Shown here piece by piece: positions 25,347 through 32,637 of a stretch of 32,637 bases of DNA. This stretch comes from CAYLJJ01 sp964384025 (lineage in GTDB: Bacteria; Myxococcota_A; Bradymonadia; UBA7976; UBA1532). Both the position numbers and the translations under genes were made by a program. The notes below the pieces were generated by a model. The model did not search any database. It worked only from the letters and a program-made list of their open reading frames with translations, and was not told where the DNA came from. How positions within the stretch are numbered: position 1 is the first letter of the stretch; each line of letters begins with the position of its first letter. The stretch lies in assembly GCA_964384025.1 (NCBI GenBank), contig CAYLJJ010000081.1, positions 1-32,637 on the forward strand. The letters are read 5' to 3'.

Positions 25347-26083
25347 GCGATCTGCGCTGCTCAGAGCACTCTGAGATCTCTGCTATCGCCCTCTGTGTCA
25401 GCTGTGGTCGTTCCCTCTGTGTGGAGTGCCGCCATATTGGAGAGCAGGGGAGCCAGTGCCATAGCTGCAAACCTGAAGAGCTCAAACCTGCGGTTAAAGA
25501 AGAGATCCTCGCTTGGGAGCGAGCGGGGCGGATCAACGATCTGGGAGCCTTTACGCATACCGCTTTGAGCGCTCTGCGCAGTCCCCTCAACTTCATGAAC
25601 TCTGTGCCCTGGGAGCGAGGTGATCTGAGGACCCCCCTCATTTTCGCCATCCTCTGCGGTTTTATCGGCTTCCTCGCGATCCTCCTTCAGCTCTCCTTTG
25701 CTCCCCCCGAGCAGCTTCAGGAGATCCAAGAGAAGCTCCTGCATGGGATCTCTCCTCTACAGTTGATCTTGACCAGCTTGCTGGTATTACCTCTCGTCTT
25801 CAGCCTGTGGCTCTTCTTTCAGGCGGGCATCACTCATCTCATGCTGCGGCTTATCGATGCGGCGAAGCGCCCCTTTGAGGCTACCTTCCGCATCTTCGCC
25901 TACGCCCAGGCCGCCAGCCTCCTACTCCTACTGCCCGCCATTGGCCCCTATGCTCAGAACTTCTACATGGTCTTCTTTCTCTTGGGGGGGATGCGAGCAG
26001 CTCATCAAACCCGCTTTCGTGATGGCCTCTTGGCTCTGATTCCGATTCTGCTTCAACAGACCTTTATGCGTGGCCTGTTTTAG
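25343..26083 (+). CDS. B-box-type zinc-finger and YIP1-like membrane protein
   Basis: The 246-residue protein starts with a Cys/His module (CSEHSEISAIALCVSCGRSLCVECRHIGEQGSQCHSC) with B-box zinc-finger-like spacing. A linker of about 45 residues and a membrane domain follow, with four or five hydrophobic segments (for example LIFAILCGFIGFLAILLQL, LILTSLLVLPLVFSLWLFF and ASLLLLLPAIG), resembling the YIP1 family. The GTG start overlaps the ffh stop, so the two are translationally coupled. A link to membrane protein targeting is suggested by this coupling only. Function is unknown. It converges on the HAD gene with 9 bp between. Confidence 0.8.
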   Translation: MSDLRCSEHSEISAIALCVSCGRSLCVECRHIGEQGSQCHSCKPEELKPAVKEEILAWERAGRINDLGAFTHTALSALRSPLNFMNSVPWERGDLRTPLIFAILCGFIGFLAILLQLSFAPPEQLQEIQEKLLHGISPLQLILTSLLVLPLVFSLWLFFQAGITHLMLRLIDAAKRPFEATFRIFAYAQAASLLLLLPAIGPYAQNFYMVFFLLGGMRAAHQTRFRDGLLALIPILLQQTFMRGLF

Positions 26084-26092
26084 GCACAAGAA

Positions 26093-26740
26093 CTACCGTT
26101 TTGGCTTTAAACCACAGAACAATTCCTCAAGGCTCTCGACGCGCAGATCTGCCCACTTCCTAAAATCCCCGCTCTGGACCTCGGGCAGATCCAGCCAGAT
26201 CGTCGCCGTCCCAGCCTGTCGTCCAGCTTCCAGATCGGAGCGGAAATCTCCCACCATTACCGCTTCTTTAGGCTGAGCGTCCCAGCGCTCTAGAAGCTTG
26301 AAGATCCCCTCTGGATCGGGTTTGGGCCTCACCTCCTCCCGCCCCAAGATCTCCTCAGGCTTAAAGAAGCGTAGGAGGTCACAGCGCTCCAAGGTGTGCA
26401 GAGCGATGGTGCGTAGGTTACTGGTCAGGATGCCTAAAGAACGGCCCTCAGCTTGAAGCTGCTGGAGGAGTCGCGAGGCTCCTGGGCTGGCCTGAGCCTG
26501 CTCTGCCAACTCCCAATCCCATGCCGATAAGGCAGCTCTGAGCTGTGCCGCTTTAGCGGGAGGCTGTGCTTGGATGCTCTCGAGAATAGGGCAGCCTTTG
26601 GGGAGCCCAACGCTCTGTCGAAAGGCCTCAAAGTCGTGTACCGCGCGGGTGAGGGTGCCATCCATATCAAAGATCCAGTGTTGGAGGCTGGGAAATTCAA
26701 GCAACTCCCGCCAAGCATACGCATGTGCTGGAAAATCCAA
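26093..26740 (-). CDS. HAD-superfamily phosphatase (Gph/PGP-like)
   Basis: The 215-residue protein has the HAD motifs in order: motif I DMDGTL (nucleophile Asp25, Asp27), motif II LTSN (Thr106), motif III Lys140 in RPKPDP, and motif IV GDFRSDLEAG (Asp155 and Asp159). A helical cap lies between motifs I and II. This matches small-molecule phosphatases of the phosphoglycolate phosphatase type; the substrate cannot be assigned. The start is TTG 26740, preceded by GGAGGG on the minus strand, because no in-frame ATG precedes the first motif at a sensible distance. It stands alone on its strand. Confidence 0.85.
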   Translation of the reverse strand: MDFPAHAYAWRELLEFPSLQHWIFDMDGTLTRAVHDFEAFRQSVGLPKGCPILESIQAQPPAKAAQLRAALSAWDWELAEQAQASPGASRLLQQLQAEGRSLGILTSNLRTIALHTLERCDLLRFFKPEEILGREEVRPKPDPEGIFKLLERWDAQPKEAVMVGDFRSDLEAGRQAGTATIWLDLPEVQSGDFRKWADLRVESLEELFCGLKPKR

Positions 26741-27231
26741 GTTCCCTCCATCATCAACATGCTCAAGATAAAACTCTTCCTCCCTATGTCGAGCAAAATT
26801 TAGCTGCGATCCATTTCGAACCTTGGAGGAGCTTGAGATGAGTTGACACCCTCCTGGTAAGTTGAAGTCCCCTTCTCGGTTTTCTACCTGAAGAGCAGCC
26901 CTCTTTCTGGCGGTGCAGGGGTGTAAACTGATCTCCAGCCCTTCGAATCTCTTGAGCAGATCGCTGCTCTCCTAGGGGATAACCCTGAGGTTCGCCCATT
27001 TTCCCAATCCTCTTATCCTTCTTTGAGCTTCTGATAATCCCCTAAATTTTCTAGGCTCTGGGATCCGAAAAACTCAATGATCACGCGCGGAAGGATTGAG
27101 AGTCATTCCCTCTCCTGGTTATATCGGATGTGAACTGATTGCTCGGTCAGCAAGTTATCTACAATGAACAACACCGTATCTGAGAGCTGGTTTGCAGCTT
27201 CCTCGATGCCCAAGAGTGAGTTTGGAGAGAG
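26741..27231. other. 491-bp divergent intergenic region without a recognisable gene
   Basis: I see no supportable coding frame. A 6-bp perfect inverted repeat with a 4-base loop (GAGCAG/CTGCTC, 26954-26969) has no T-run. Possible promoter elements for the epimerase operon are weak (TTGCTC 27139-27144 and TACAAT 27160-27165, only 15 bases apart). GGAGAGAG precedes the epimerase ATG. Confidence 0.4.
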
Positions 27232-28188
27232 ATGTTTGATCTGAAAGGAAAGCATATCCTGGTGATCGGCGGAGCAGGCTTTATCGGCTCTCATATCGTC
27301 GATCAGCTCCTTCAGGAAGATCTCGGCCAAGTGACGGTCTTTGATAACTTCTGCCGGGGCCGTCGTGAGAACCTCGCCAAGGCAGAGGGAGATCCCCGCC
27401 TCCGCATCATCGAGGGAGATCTTCTACACCAGGATGTGCTCAAAGCGGCGATCAGGGAGGCTGATCAGGTGATCCATCTGGCGGCTCTCTGGCTGCTCCA
27501 CTGCCATGATTTTCCCAGAGCAGCCTTTGAGGTCAACATCAGAGGAAGCTTTGAGGTCTTTGAAGCTTGCCGAGAGTTTGGCATCGAGCGCCTAGTCTAC
27601 TCCTCCTCCGCTTCGGTCTATGGAGACGCGGTGGAGTTGCCGATGACTGAGCAGCACCCCTTTAATAACAAAACCTTCTACGGAGCAAGCAAGATCGCGG
27701 GAGAGGCGATGCTCACCGCCGCTCGACATCGCTACGGTCTCTCCTCGGCGGCTCTGCGTTATATGAATGTCTATGGCCCTCGGCAAGATGACAGGGGGGT
27801 CTATATTTCGGTGATCATGCGCTTCTTAGAGCGCATCGACCAGGGGCTGCCTCTTCAGCTCTCCGGTGATGGCAGCCAGACCTATGACTTCATCTATGTG
27901 GAGGATGTGGCCCGCGCCAACCTCTCTGCTCTTAAGGCTGAGGGGCAAGGGGCCTATAACGTGGGCACTGGGCGAGGGACCTCCATCAAGACCCTGGCAG
28001 AGACGCTCCTGCGCCTCAAGGGCAGCACCCTTCCTCTAGAGCTGAGTAAGACGATCCCCAGCTTTGTGACCCAGCGCATCGGCAGCACCCAGAGCGCAGC
28101 TGAGGCCCTGGGCTTTAAGGCCCAAGTTGAGCTAGAGAAGGGCCTTCACCGCCTGATCCAATGGCGAGAGGAGCAAAGCAGTAGATGA
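27232..28188 (+). CDS. NAD-dependent sugar-nucleotide epimerase/dehydratase (extended SDR)
   Basis: The 318-residue protein is an extended short-chain dehydrogenase. It has the NAD-binding GGAGFIGSH at residues 13-21, the acidic cofactor residue in VFDNF, the catalytic SSSASVYG segment, and the catalytic pair Tyr150/Lys154 in YGASK. The C-terminal RxMNVYGPRQ and DFIYVEDVARA motifs are typical of UDP-glucose 4-epimerase-like and related sugar-nucleotide enzymes. The exact substrate is not determinable. GGAGAGAG precedes ATG 27232. The gene overlaps the aminotransferase gene by 4 bases (ATGA). With it and the acyltransferase it probably builds an amino-sugar nucleotide or modifies a surface glycan (inference). 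Confidence 0.92.
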   Translation: MFDLKGKHILVIGGAGFIGSHIVDQLLQEDLGQVTVFDNFCRGRRENLAKAEGDPRLRIIEGDLLHQDVLKAAIREADQVIHLAALWLLHCHDFPRAAFEVNIRGSFEVFEACREFGIERLVYSSSASVYGDAVELPMTEQHPFNNKTFYGASKIAGEAMLTAARHRYGLSSAALRYMNVYGPRQDDRGVYISVIMRFLERIDQGLPLQLSGDGSQTYDFIYVEDVARANLSALKAEGQGAYNVGTGRGTSIKTLAETLLRLKGSTLPLELSKTIPSFVTQRIGSTQSAAEALGFKAQVELEKGLHRLIQWREEQSSR

Positions 28189-29351
28189 GAGTCCCAATCA
28201 CGCGCCCCTGGTTTGATGAGACCGATAAGGCCGCCATCTTAGACCCACTTGAGACCGGATGGGTAGTTCAGGGCCCCCATGTGGCTGGCTTTGAGCGCGC
28301 CTTCAGGGAGTATACAGGGGCAGAGGCTGCTGTCGCCTGCAGCTCTTGTACGGCGGGTCTACACCTTGCCCTAGCAGAGCTGGAGTTGGCGCCAGGGGAT
28401 GAGATCATCGTTCCCGCCTTCACCTGGATTTCCAGCGCCTATGTAGCGCTACATCTGGGCCTTAAGCCGATCTTCTGTGATATTCGCTTGGACACTTTCA
28501 ACCTTGATCCTGAGGCCCTCAACGCCTGTATTGGTCCCCGGACTCGGGCGATCATGCCTGTACATCTCTTTGGAATGCCTGCGCAGATGGATCAGATCAT
28601 GGCGCTGGCTGAGGCCCATGATCTGCGTGTAGTTGAAGATGCTGCCTGTGGTCTGGGTGCTTATTTTCGGGGGCAGCATGTGGGTCGCTTTGGAGAGATG
28701 GGGGCTTTCAGCTTTCACCCTCGTAAGGCGATCAGTACAGGTGAGGGGGGTATGATCATCAGCCAGAGTCCTCAACGCGAGGCCCGCCTGCGTAGCCTGA
28801 GAGATCATGGCGCCAGCATCAGTGATCGGGCTCGCCATGAGGGCAAGGCGGCCTTTTTGCTCTCAGAGTTTAAGTTGCTGGGCTTTAACTACCGGATGAC
28901 CGATCTTCAGGGGGCTTTGGGTGAAACACAGATGCTCAAGCTGCCTGAGATCCAGAGGCGTCGCGCAGCGCTGGCTGTTCGCTATGATCGGCTCTTGGCT
29001 GATCTAGAGTGGCTTCAGCGCCCACAGGTACCTGAGGAGATGATCCACGGTTGGCAGTCCTATGTTTGCCTCTTCCGCCCTGAAGAGCCTAGGTTGGAGA
29101 GGATGTCAGCCCTTTTTGAGCGCCGCAACGCCATGATGATGAAGATGGAGACCCAAGGGGTCTCGACTCGGCAGGGGACCCATGCGGTCCATGCCTTGGA
29201 TCTCTTTCAGGAGCGCCTGGGCCATCATCCTGAGGAGTTTCCCCGAGCTTGGATGGCGGAGCATCTCTCCTTAACCCTACCCCTCTTCCCAGGGATGAGC
29301 GAGGTGGAGCAAGATTATGTTGTGGAACAGCTCCGCGCCTGCTTTCGGTGA
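28185..29351 (+). CDS. DegT/DnrJ/EryC1/StrS-family PLP aminotransferase
   Basis: The 388-residue protein has the family pattern: SSCTAGLHLAL near residues 53-63, GDEIIVPAFTWISSA, EDAACGLGA (Asp152), and the PLP lysine Lys181 in FSFHPRKAISTGEGGMI. Further on is the FNYRMTDLQGALG motif. These enzymes transaminate keto sugars on nucleotide carriers or similar substrates. The ATG overlaps the epimerase stop, and the acyltransferase starts on its own stop (GTGA). That arrangement makes a sugar-amine pathway likely: oxidation or epimerisation, amination, then acylation. The product is not known. Confidence 0.93.
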   Translation: MRVPITRPWFDETDKAAILDPLETGWVVQGPHVAGFERAFREYTGAEAAVACSSCTAGLHLALAELELAPGDEIIVPAFTWISSAYVALHLGLKPIFCDIRLDTFNLDPEALNACIGPRTRAIMPVHLFGMPAQMDQIMALAEAHDLRVVEDAACGLGAYFRGQHVGRFGEMGAFSFHPRKAISTGEGGMIISQSPQREARLRSLRDHGASISDRARHEGKAAFLLSEFKLLGFNYRMTDLQGALGETQMLKLPEIQRRRAALAVRYDRLLADLEWLQRPQVPEEMIHGWQSYVCLFRPEEPRLERMSALFERRNAMMMKMETQGVSTRQGTHAVHALDLFQERLGHHPEEFPRAWMAEHLSLTLPLFPGMSEVEQDYVVEQLRACFR

Positions 29352-30355
29352 TCATCCGTCCTCTTGTTCCTGAAGATGAGGCGTGTTGGGAGCATTTTCT
29401 CCAAGATCCACGGCCCGATCTCTACTGCACAGCTCAGTGGAGAGATTTTACAGAGGCGGTTACTGGAGCTGAGCCGATCTATTTTGGCGCCCTGGAAGGA
29501 ACGCGGCTCCTGGGGCTCCTCCCCTGCTTCCTCTACCGCAGCTCCTACGGCAGCCTGATCAACAGCCTCCCCTGGTTTGGCACCCCTGGAGCCTGTAGTC
29601 TCCTTGAGCGTGAAGCGGAGGCGCGGGCGGGGCTATTGATGGCCCTCTCTCAGCTCATCCAGCGAGAGCGACCGTTGAGCACCACCCTTATCTTGGGGCG
29701 AGAAGATCCCCAACATCGGCTCTACCGCGCCGCCTTAGGACCTGGACCGACCGAACAGCGACTCGGACAGCTCAGCCTACTGCCCTCCAAGGCGCCCATC
29801 ATAGAGATGCTTCATCAAAAGAGCCGCAATCAACTACGTAAGGGACTAAAGCAGGGTTTTGAGGTGAGGATCAGTGAGACAGATGAAGATTGGAGGGCCC
29901 TTTGGTCTCTTCATCGAGAGGCGATGGAGGCTCGAGGAGGACGGTTCAAGCCCTGGACGCACATTCAAGCTCTCCGCAGCCTCCTCTCTCAGCGAGCCCT
30001 CTACGTCGCGTATCATCAGGGAGAGGTGATCGCCGCGCTGCTTATCGCTTGGCAAGGGGAGACAACAGAGTATCTGATCCCGGTGATTCATCGGAGCTAT
30101 CGCAGCTTGCAACCCCTCTCAGTTCTGATCCACGCCGCGATGCAGGATGCTCAAGCTGGTGGGCGTCTGCGTTGGAACTGGGGGGGAACCTGGCTAAGCC
30201 AGCGCAGCCTCTACCGCTTCAAGGCACGCTGGGGAGCATCGGAGCAGCCCTATCGCTATCTCATCTCTGGAGATCTCCCTCGTCTGCGCGCCTATCTCCC
30301 CGAGCTGAGCGCTGCCTTCCCCTTTGCTTATCTCTACCCCTTCTCTCTGCTTTAA
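29348..30355 (+). CDS. FemAB/BioF2-like GNAT acyltransferase
   Basis: The 335-residue protein resembles FemAB-type peptidoglycan or glycan acyltransferases with tandem GNAT folds. It has an N-terminal RPLVPEDEACWEHFL, the QLRKGLKQGFEVRIS segment (like the RKIRKAxKxGVEV pattern), WRALWSLHREAMEARGG, and the C-terminal LRWNWGGTWLSQRSLYRFKARWG motif typical of the family. The GTG at 29348 is chosen because it overlaps the aminotransferase stop (GTGA), although the frame is open further upstream. It may acylate the amino sugar made by the two upstream genes (inference). Its 3' end overlaps the convergent SUMF1-like gene by 95 bp. Confidence 0.82.
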   Translation: MIIRPLVPEDEACWEHFLQDPRPDLYCTAQWRDFTEAVTGAEPIYFGALEGTRLLGLLPCFLYRSSYGSLINSLPWFGTPGACSLLEREAEARAGLLMALSQLIQRERPLSTTLILGREDPQHRLYRAALGPGPTEQRLGQLSLLPSKAPIIEMLHQKSRNQLRKGLKQGFEVRISETDEDWRALWSLHREAMEARGGRFKPWTHIQALRSLLSQRALYVAYHQGEVIAALLIAWQGETTEYLIPVIHRSYRSLQPLSVLIHAAMQDAQAGGRLRWNWGGTWLSQRSLYRFKARWGASEQPYRYLISGDLPRLRAYLPELSAAFPFAYLYPFSLL

Positions 30356-31892
30356 CCAGCGGAAAAAAACTACGAGCCACACGGAAGCCTACGGTGTGAC
30401 CACGCCAAGTGCTGGAGATACAAACGCGGTAGGCGGCTCGAATCAACTCAGCTGAATCCCGATAGCTGCCCCCACGAATTCCATGTTGGCTGGGGCCACA
30501 GATGAAACCCTCCTCTCCTGAGTAGCTGATGAGTCGATCCCAGAGCATCTCCCAGAGGTTACCCAGCATGTCATAGAGCCCATAGGCGTTGGGTCTCAGA
30601 GAGCCTCCAGGGAGGCTATGGGGATCATCCTCCAAGTTTTGAGGTCCCTGACGATGTTGTGCTATCTCATCCAGGGGACCATATCGAGCGCTGGACTGGC
30701 CTCCACGAGCGGCATATTCCCATTCACTCTCTGTAGCCAAACGGTAGCCCTGGCAAAGACGAGGATCTCCTCCCTCAGCCTGTACGATCACCTCCTCACA
30801 CAGCTGATCGCAGAGCGGGCATCTCTGGTCAAAGCCATCTCGGCACCCCCGCAGCTCATAGCAAGGGGGGAGCCCCTGGGCTTCTGAGAGGCGGTTTAAG
30901 AGGAGCAGCGCAGACCACCAGTTGAGCCCCGCCATCGGACAACCCTCAGCGTCATTTAAACAGGGGGTTTTCCAACCTACTTGATCTCCACTCAGCAGCC
31001 AGAAACTTCGCCTCGACAGCTCCTTATCAGCAATCCATAAGGGGGCGATCTCTACTTGATGCTGAGGTCCCTCCTGCTCTTCTCGACCCTCCTCCTCCTG
31101 AGGAGAACCCTGTAGATAGGAGCCAGCTTCCAGGAGTCGTAGATCGATGATCGGCTCAGGCCAAGTCGTGTCGGGCTCTTCAGCGGCTCGACAGTAGAAG
31201 AGGCGAGAGGCTTTCAAGCCTGTCTCGTGTTCGAGAACCTCACCCAGAACGCAGGGATTTGAACTCGGCCCCTGCTCGGACAAACAACCGCTGGGGGGCA
31301 CTGTAGTCCTCGGTTTTGGAGAGAGGTCTGACCCCATACCGCTGCTCTGCCTCTCTTGCCCGCTACAGCCAGCCTCCTCAACTCTAAGAACATTACTGAA
31401 CCAATGATCTTCAGGTTGGCAGACAGAACCATCCTCTTTAACAACACAAAGTTCCTGATGGCCTGTCTCGATCAGTTTTTGAATGTTTATAGTAAAGTCA
31501 AGTGTTTTTTGATTCTGCTCAAGGTCAATCTGAGCAAGATAGTTATCCCCACTGCAGCCACCTGCCTTAATGCGATATATCCCTGCTCTAAATTCACCAA
31601 CAAGGCCACTTACGCCACGTTTTCCCGCATTAATCTTAAAATTATGGCATTCCTGCAAATTCCCAGGCTTTTGTATCGAAATAACTCTATTCTCATTTGA
31701 AAAGTCGGAAGGCAGATCCTCTGCCCCTGTATTCGGGATAAGTGTTGATCTACACATTGAAATACAACGGGACATATCTTCTTCAGGATAAATTTCCCCA
31801 CAAGATAACATCATATGGCAACTCATCACCGTTGTAAGGAGATATTTGCTGGAATAAAAACAGGTCCGGCTTTGCATTCTTCTTCTTGACAT
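30261..31892 (-). CDS. SUMF1/FGE-like domain lipoprotein lacking the catalytic cysteines
   Basis: The 543-residue protein starts at ATG 31892, with GGAG 7 bases upstream, and carries a probable lipoprotein signal (YLLTTVMSCHMMLSC; a weak lipobox). A Cys-rich, AT-rich N-terminal half of unknown family follows. The C-terminal part (about residues 250-510) is a formylglycine-generating-enzyme-type domain: GSYLQGSPQEE, GYRLATESEWEYAARGG, NAYGLYDMLGNLWEMLWDR, GIRGGSYRD and GFRVARS. The two active-site cysteines of true FGE, expected between the GGS and GFR motifs, are absent (only one Cys, in YRVCISS), so sulfatase activation is unlikely. A basic tail of about 30 residues reads into the convergent acyltransferase gene. 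The start overlaps the upstream gene by about 67 bp. Confidence 0.75.
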   Translation of the reverse strand: MSRRRMQSRTCFYSSKYLLTTVMSCHMMLSCGEIYPEEDMSRCISMCRSTLIPNTGAEDLPSDFSNENRVISIQKPGNLQECHNFKINAGKRGVSGLVGEFRAGIYRIKAGGCSGDNYLAQIDLEQNQKTLDFTINIQKLIETGHQELCVVKEDGSVCQPEDHWFSNVLRVEEAGCSGQERQSSGMGSDLSPKPRTTVPPSGCLSEQGPSSNPCVLGEVLEHETGLKASRLFYCRAAEEPDTTWPEPIIDLRLLEAGSYLQGSPQEEEGREEQEGPQHQVEIAPLWIADKELSRRSFWLLSGDQVGWKTPCLNDAEGCPMAGLNWWSALLLLNRLSEAQGLPPCYELRGCRDGFDQRCPLCDQLCEEVIVQAEGGDPRLCQGYRLATESEWEYAARGGQSSARYGPLDEIAQHRQGPQNLEDDPHSLPGGSLRPNAYGLYDMLGNLWEMLWDRLISYSGEEGFICGPSQHGIRGGSYRDSAELIRAAYRVCISSTWRGHTVGFRVARSFFPLVKAERRGRDKQRGRQRSARGDRRADEGDLQR

Positions 31893-32599
31893 GAGCAAGC
31901 TCCATGAATATAGTCGTAGATATACACCTCTGTTATTCCTTTAGATAACTCAACACATGGCCATTTTGCCGATATGGTCCCACCATGAATAGAATTAATT
32001 TCTATAGGCTCTATTTTGACATTTGAACCATCAATATTTTGAATACGTACAGTAATTTCTTTAGGCGGAAAAATATCATGCGCACAGACAATAAGATGAT
32101 TGGGCTTACGAAGAGTGATCACCAAGGTAAAGCGATCAGGCTGGGAAAGTTCAGGTAAACGCCAACGTATCCAACGACCCTGATAATCTTGAGGATTCTG
32201 ATCCTGACCGGGGACTGTGCAGTCACTCATCCAGGTCCAGTTTAAAGTATGATCTACCGGAACTTCCCTAACATCTAGTCCTGACCATTGATGTTTAGAA
32301 GGAGAACAATATGTTTCTGGGATGATCCCTTGTTCTCCACCCTGACTATAGCTCACATTCTGATCTGAATATTCTATATCTATGCCGAGCATCGGCGTTT
32401 GTTGACTATTGAGAAGCTCTCCCCGCTCTCTGGAGCCTGGGCATCCCTTTTTTTCATCAACCAGACCATCTTGATCTTCATCACAGCCATCCTCTGTTTC
32501 TCTCCATTCCTGTTCTAGAGGTTCACATTGGGCGTGGCCATCTGCTGAGCACCTTAAACGACCGACCCGAACATCTCGGCAAGGGTGCCCATCCGCCAT
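31826..32599 (-). CDS. Cys-rich protein with a single MopE-like motif, 5' end possibly broken
   Basis: The 257-residue frame has an N-terminal Cys module (HPCRDVRVGRLRCSADGHAQC) and one acidic motif GCDEDQDGLVDE, the same metal-binding type as the repeats at the left edge. A long region without recognised family follows, ending in CSCQEEEC. The ATG at 32599 has no clear RBS. A TGA stands 4 codons upstream in frame, and the protein has no signal peptide although its cysteines suggest export. That could mean a frameshift or a real start in another frame near or beyond the window edge. It overlaps the following SUMF1-like gene, so the two form a translationally linked pair in an AT-rich patch. 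Confidence 0.6.
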   Translation of the reverse strand: MADGHPCRDVRVGRLRCSADGHAQCEPLEQEWRETEDGCDEDQDGLVDEKKGCPGSRERGELLNSQQTPMLGIDIEYSDQNVSYSQGGEQGIIPETYCSPSKHQWSGLDVREVPVDHTLNWTWMSDCTVPGQDQNPQDYQGRWIRWRLPELSQPDRFTLVITLRKPNHLIVCAHDIFPPKEITVRIQNIDGSNVKIEPIEINSIHGGTISAKWPCVELSKGITEVYIYDYIHGACSCQEEECKAGPVFIPANISLQR

Positions 32600-32637
32600 G
32601 GGAGAGGTAGGTCAGAAAGGGGCTTGGTGAAGGGGAT

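Noticed and set aside
26954..26969. Hairpin GAGCAG-ATCG-CTGCTC as a terminator
   Set aside because: No T-run follows on either strand and no gene ends beside it.
28449..28838. 129-codon minus-strand open frame
   Set aside because: Antisense shadow of the DegT-family aminotransferase gene.

Overview
The window looks like a chromosomal piece of a predatory or social deltaproteobacterium-like organism (Myxococcota or Bradymonadota grade). The reasons are a MopE-type repeat protein ending in a MYXO-CTERM-like tail, several Cys-rich lipoproteins with Asp/Pro-rich linkers, a LexA operator candidate of the Myxococcus type, a prkA-yeaH-spoVR operon and selA. This placement is inference; no rRNA or other phylogenetic marker was compared. 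I found no tRNA, rRNA, CRISPR array, prophage or intact insertion sequence.

Layout. 1-2212: 3' part of a surface protein with 11 metal-binding repeats. 2220-2831: lexA (minus), divergent from a Maf-YggS fusion gene (2980-4263), followed by a vWA lipoprotein (4292-6088). 6109-7425 (minus): a RlmD/TrmA-like protein that has lost its catalytic Cys and general-base Glu. 7889-9904: a secreted YfbK-type vWA protein. 10122-10796 (minus): a small secreted protein of unknown function. 10797-11565: a gene-poor stretch with a transposase remnant. 11566-12984 (minus): a five-domain S1 protein, divergent from prkA-yeaH-spoVR (13209-17877).

17976-23475 is a compact same-strand run: PP2C phosphatase, TPR protein, selA, RluA-type pseudouridine synthase, Cys-rich lipoprotein. 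Joints overlap or lie within a few bases, so co-transcription is likely. 23697-26083 is ffh followed by a translationally coupled B-box/YIP1 membrane protein. 26093-26740 (minus) is a HAD phosphatase. 27232-30355 is a three-gene overlapping operon (sugar-nucleotide epimerase, DegT-type aminotransferase, FemAB/GNAT-like acyltransferase), probably for an amino-sugar or surface glycan. 30261-32599 (minus) is an AT-rich pair: a Cys-rich gene with one MopE-like motif, then an SUMF1/FGE-like lipoprotein without the catalytic cysteines.

The main themes are housekeeping (SOS control, nucleotide sanitation and PLP homeostasis, SRP, translation, selenocysteine synthesis), a stress-kinase operon, and a large investment in exported vWA, MopE and Cys-rich surface proteins. 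I see no clearly new defence or biosynthetic system. The observations most worth checking are the Maf-YggS fusion, the catalytically stripped methyltransferase homologue, the compositionally mosaic prkA, and the AT-rich MopE/SUMF1 pair at the right edge.
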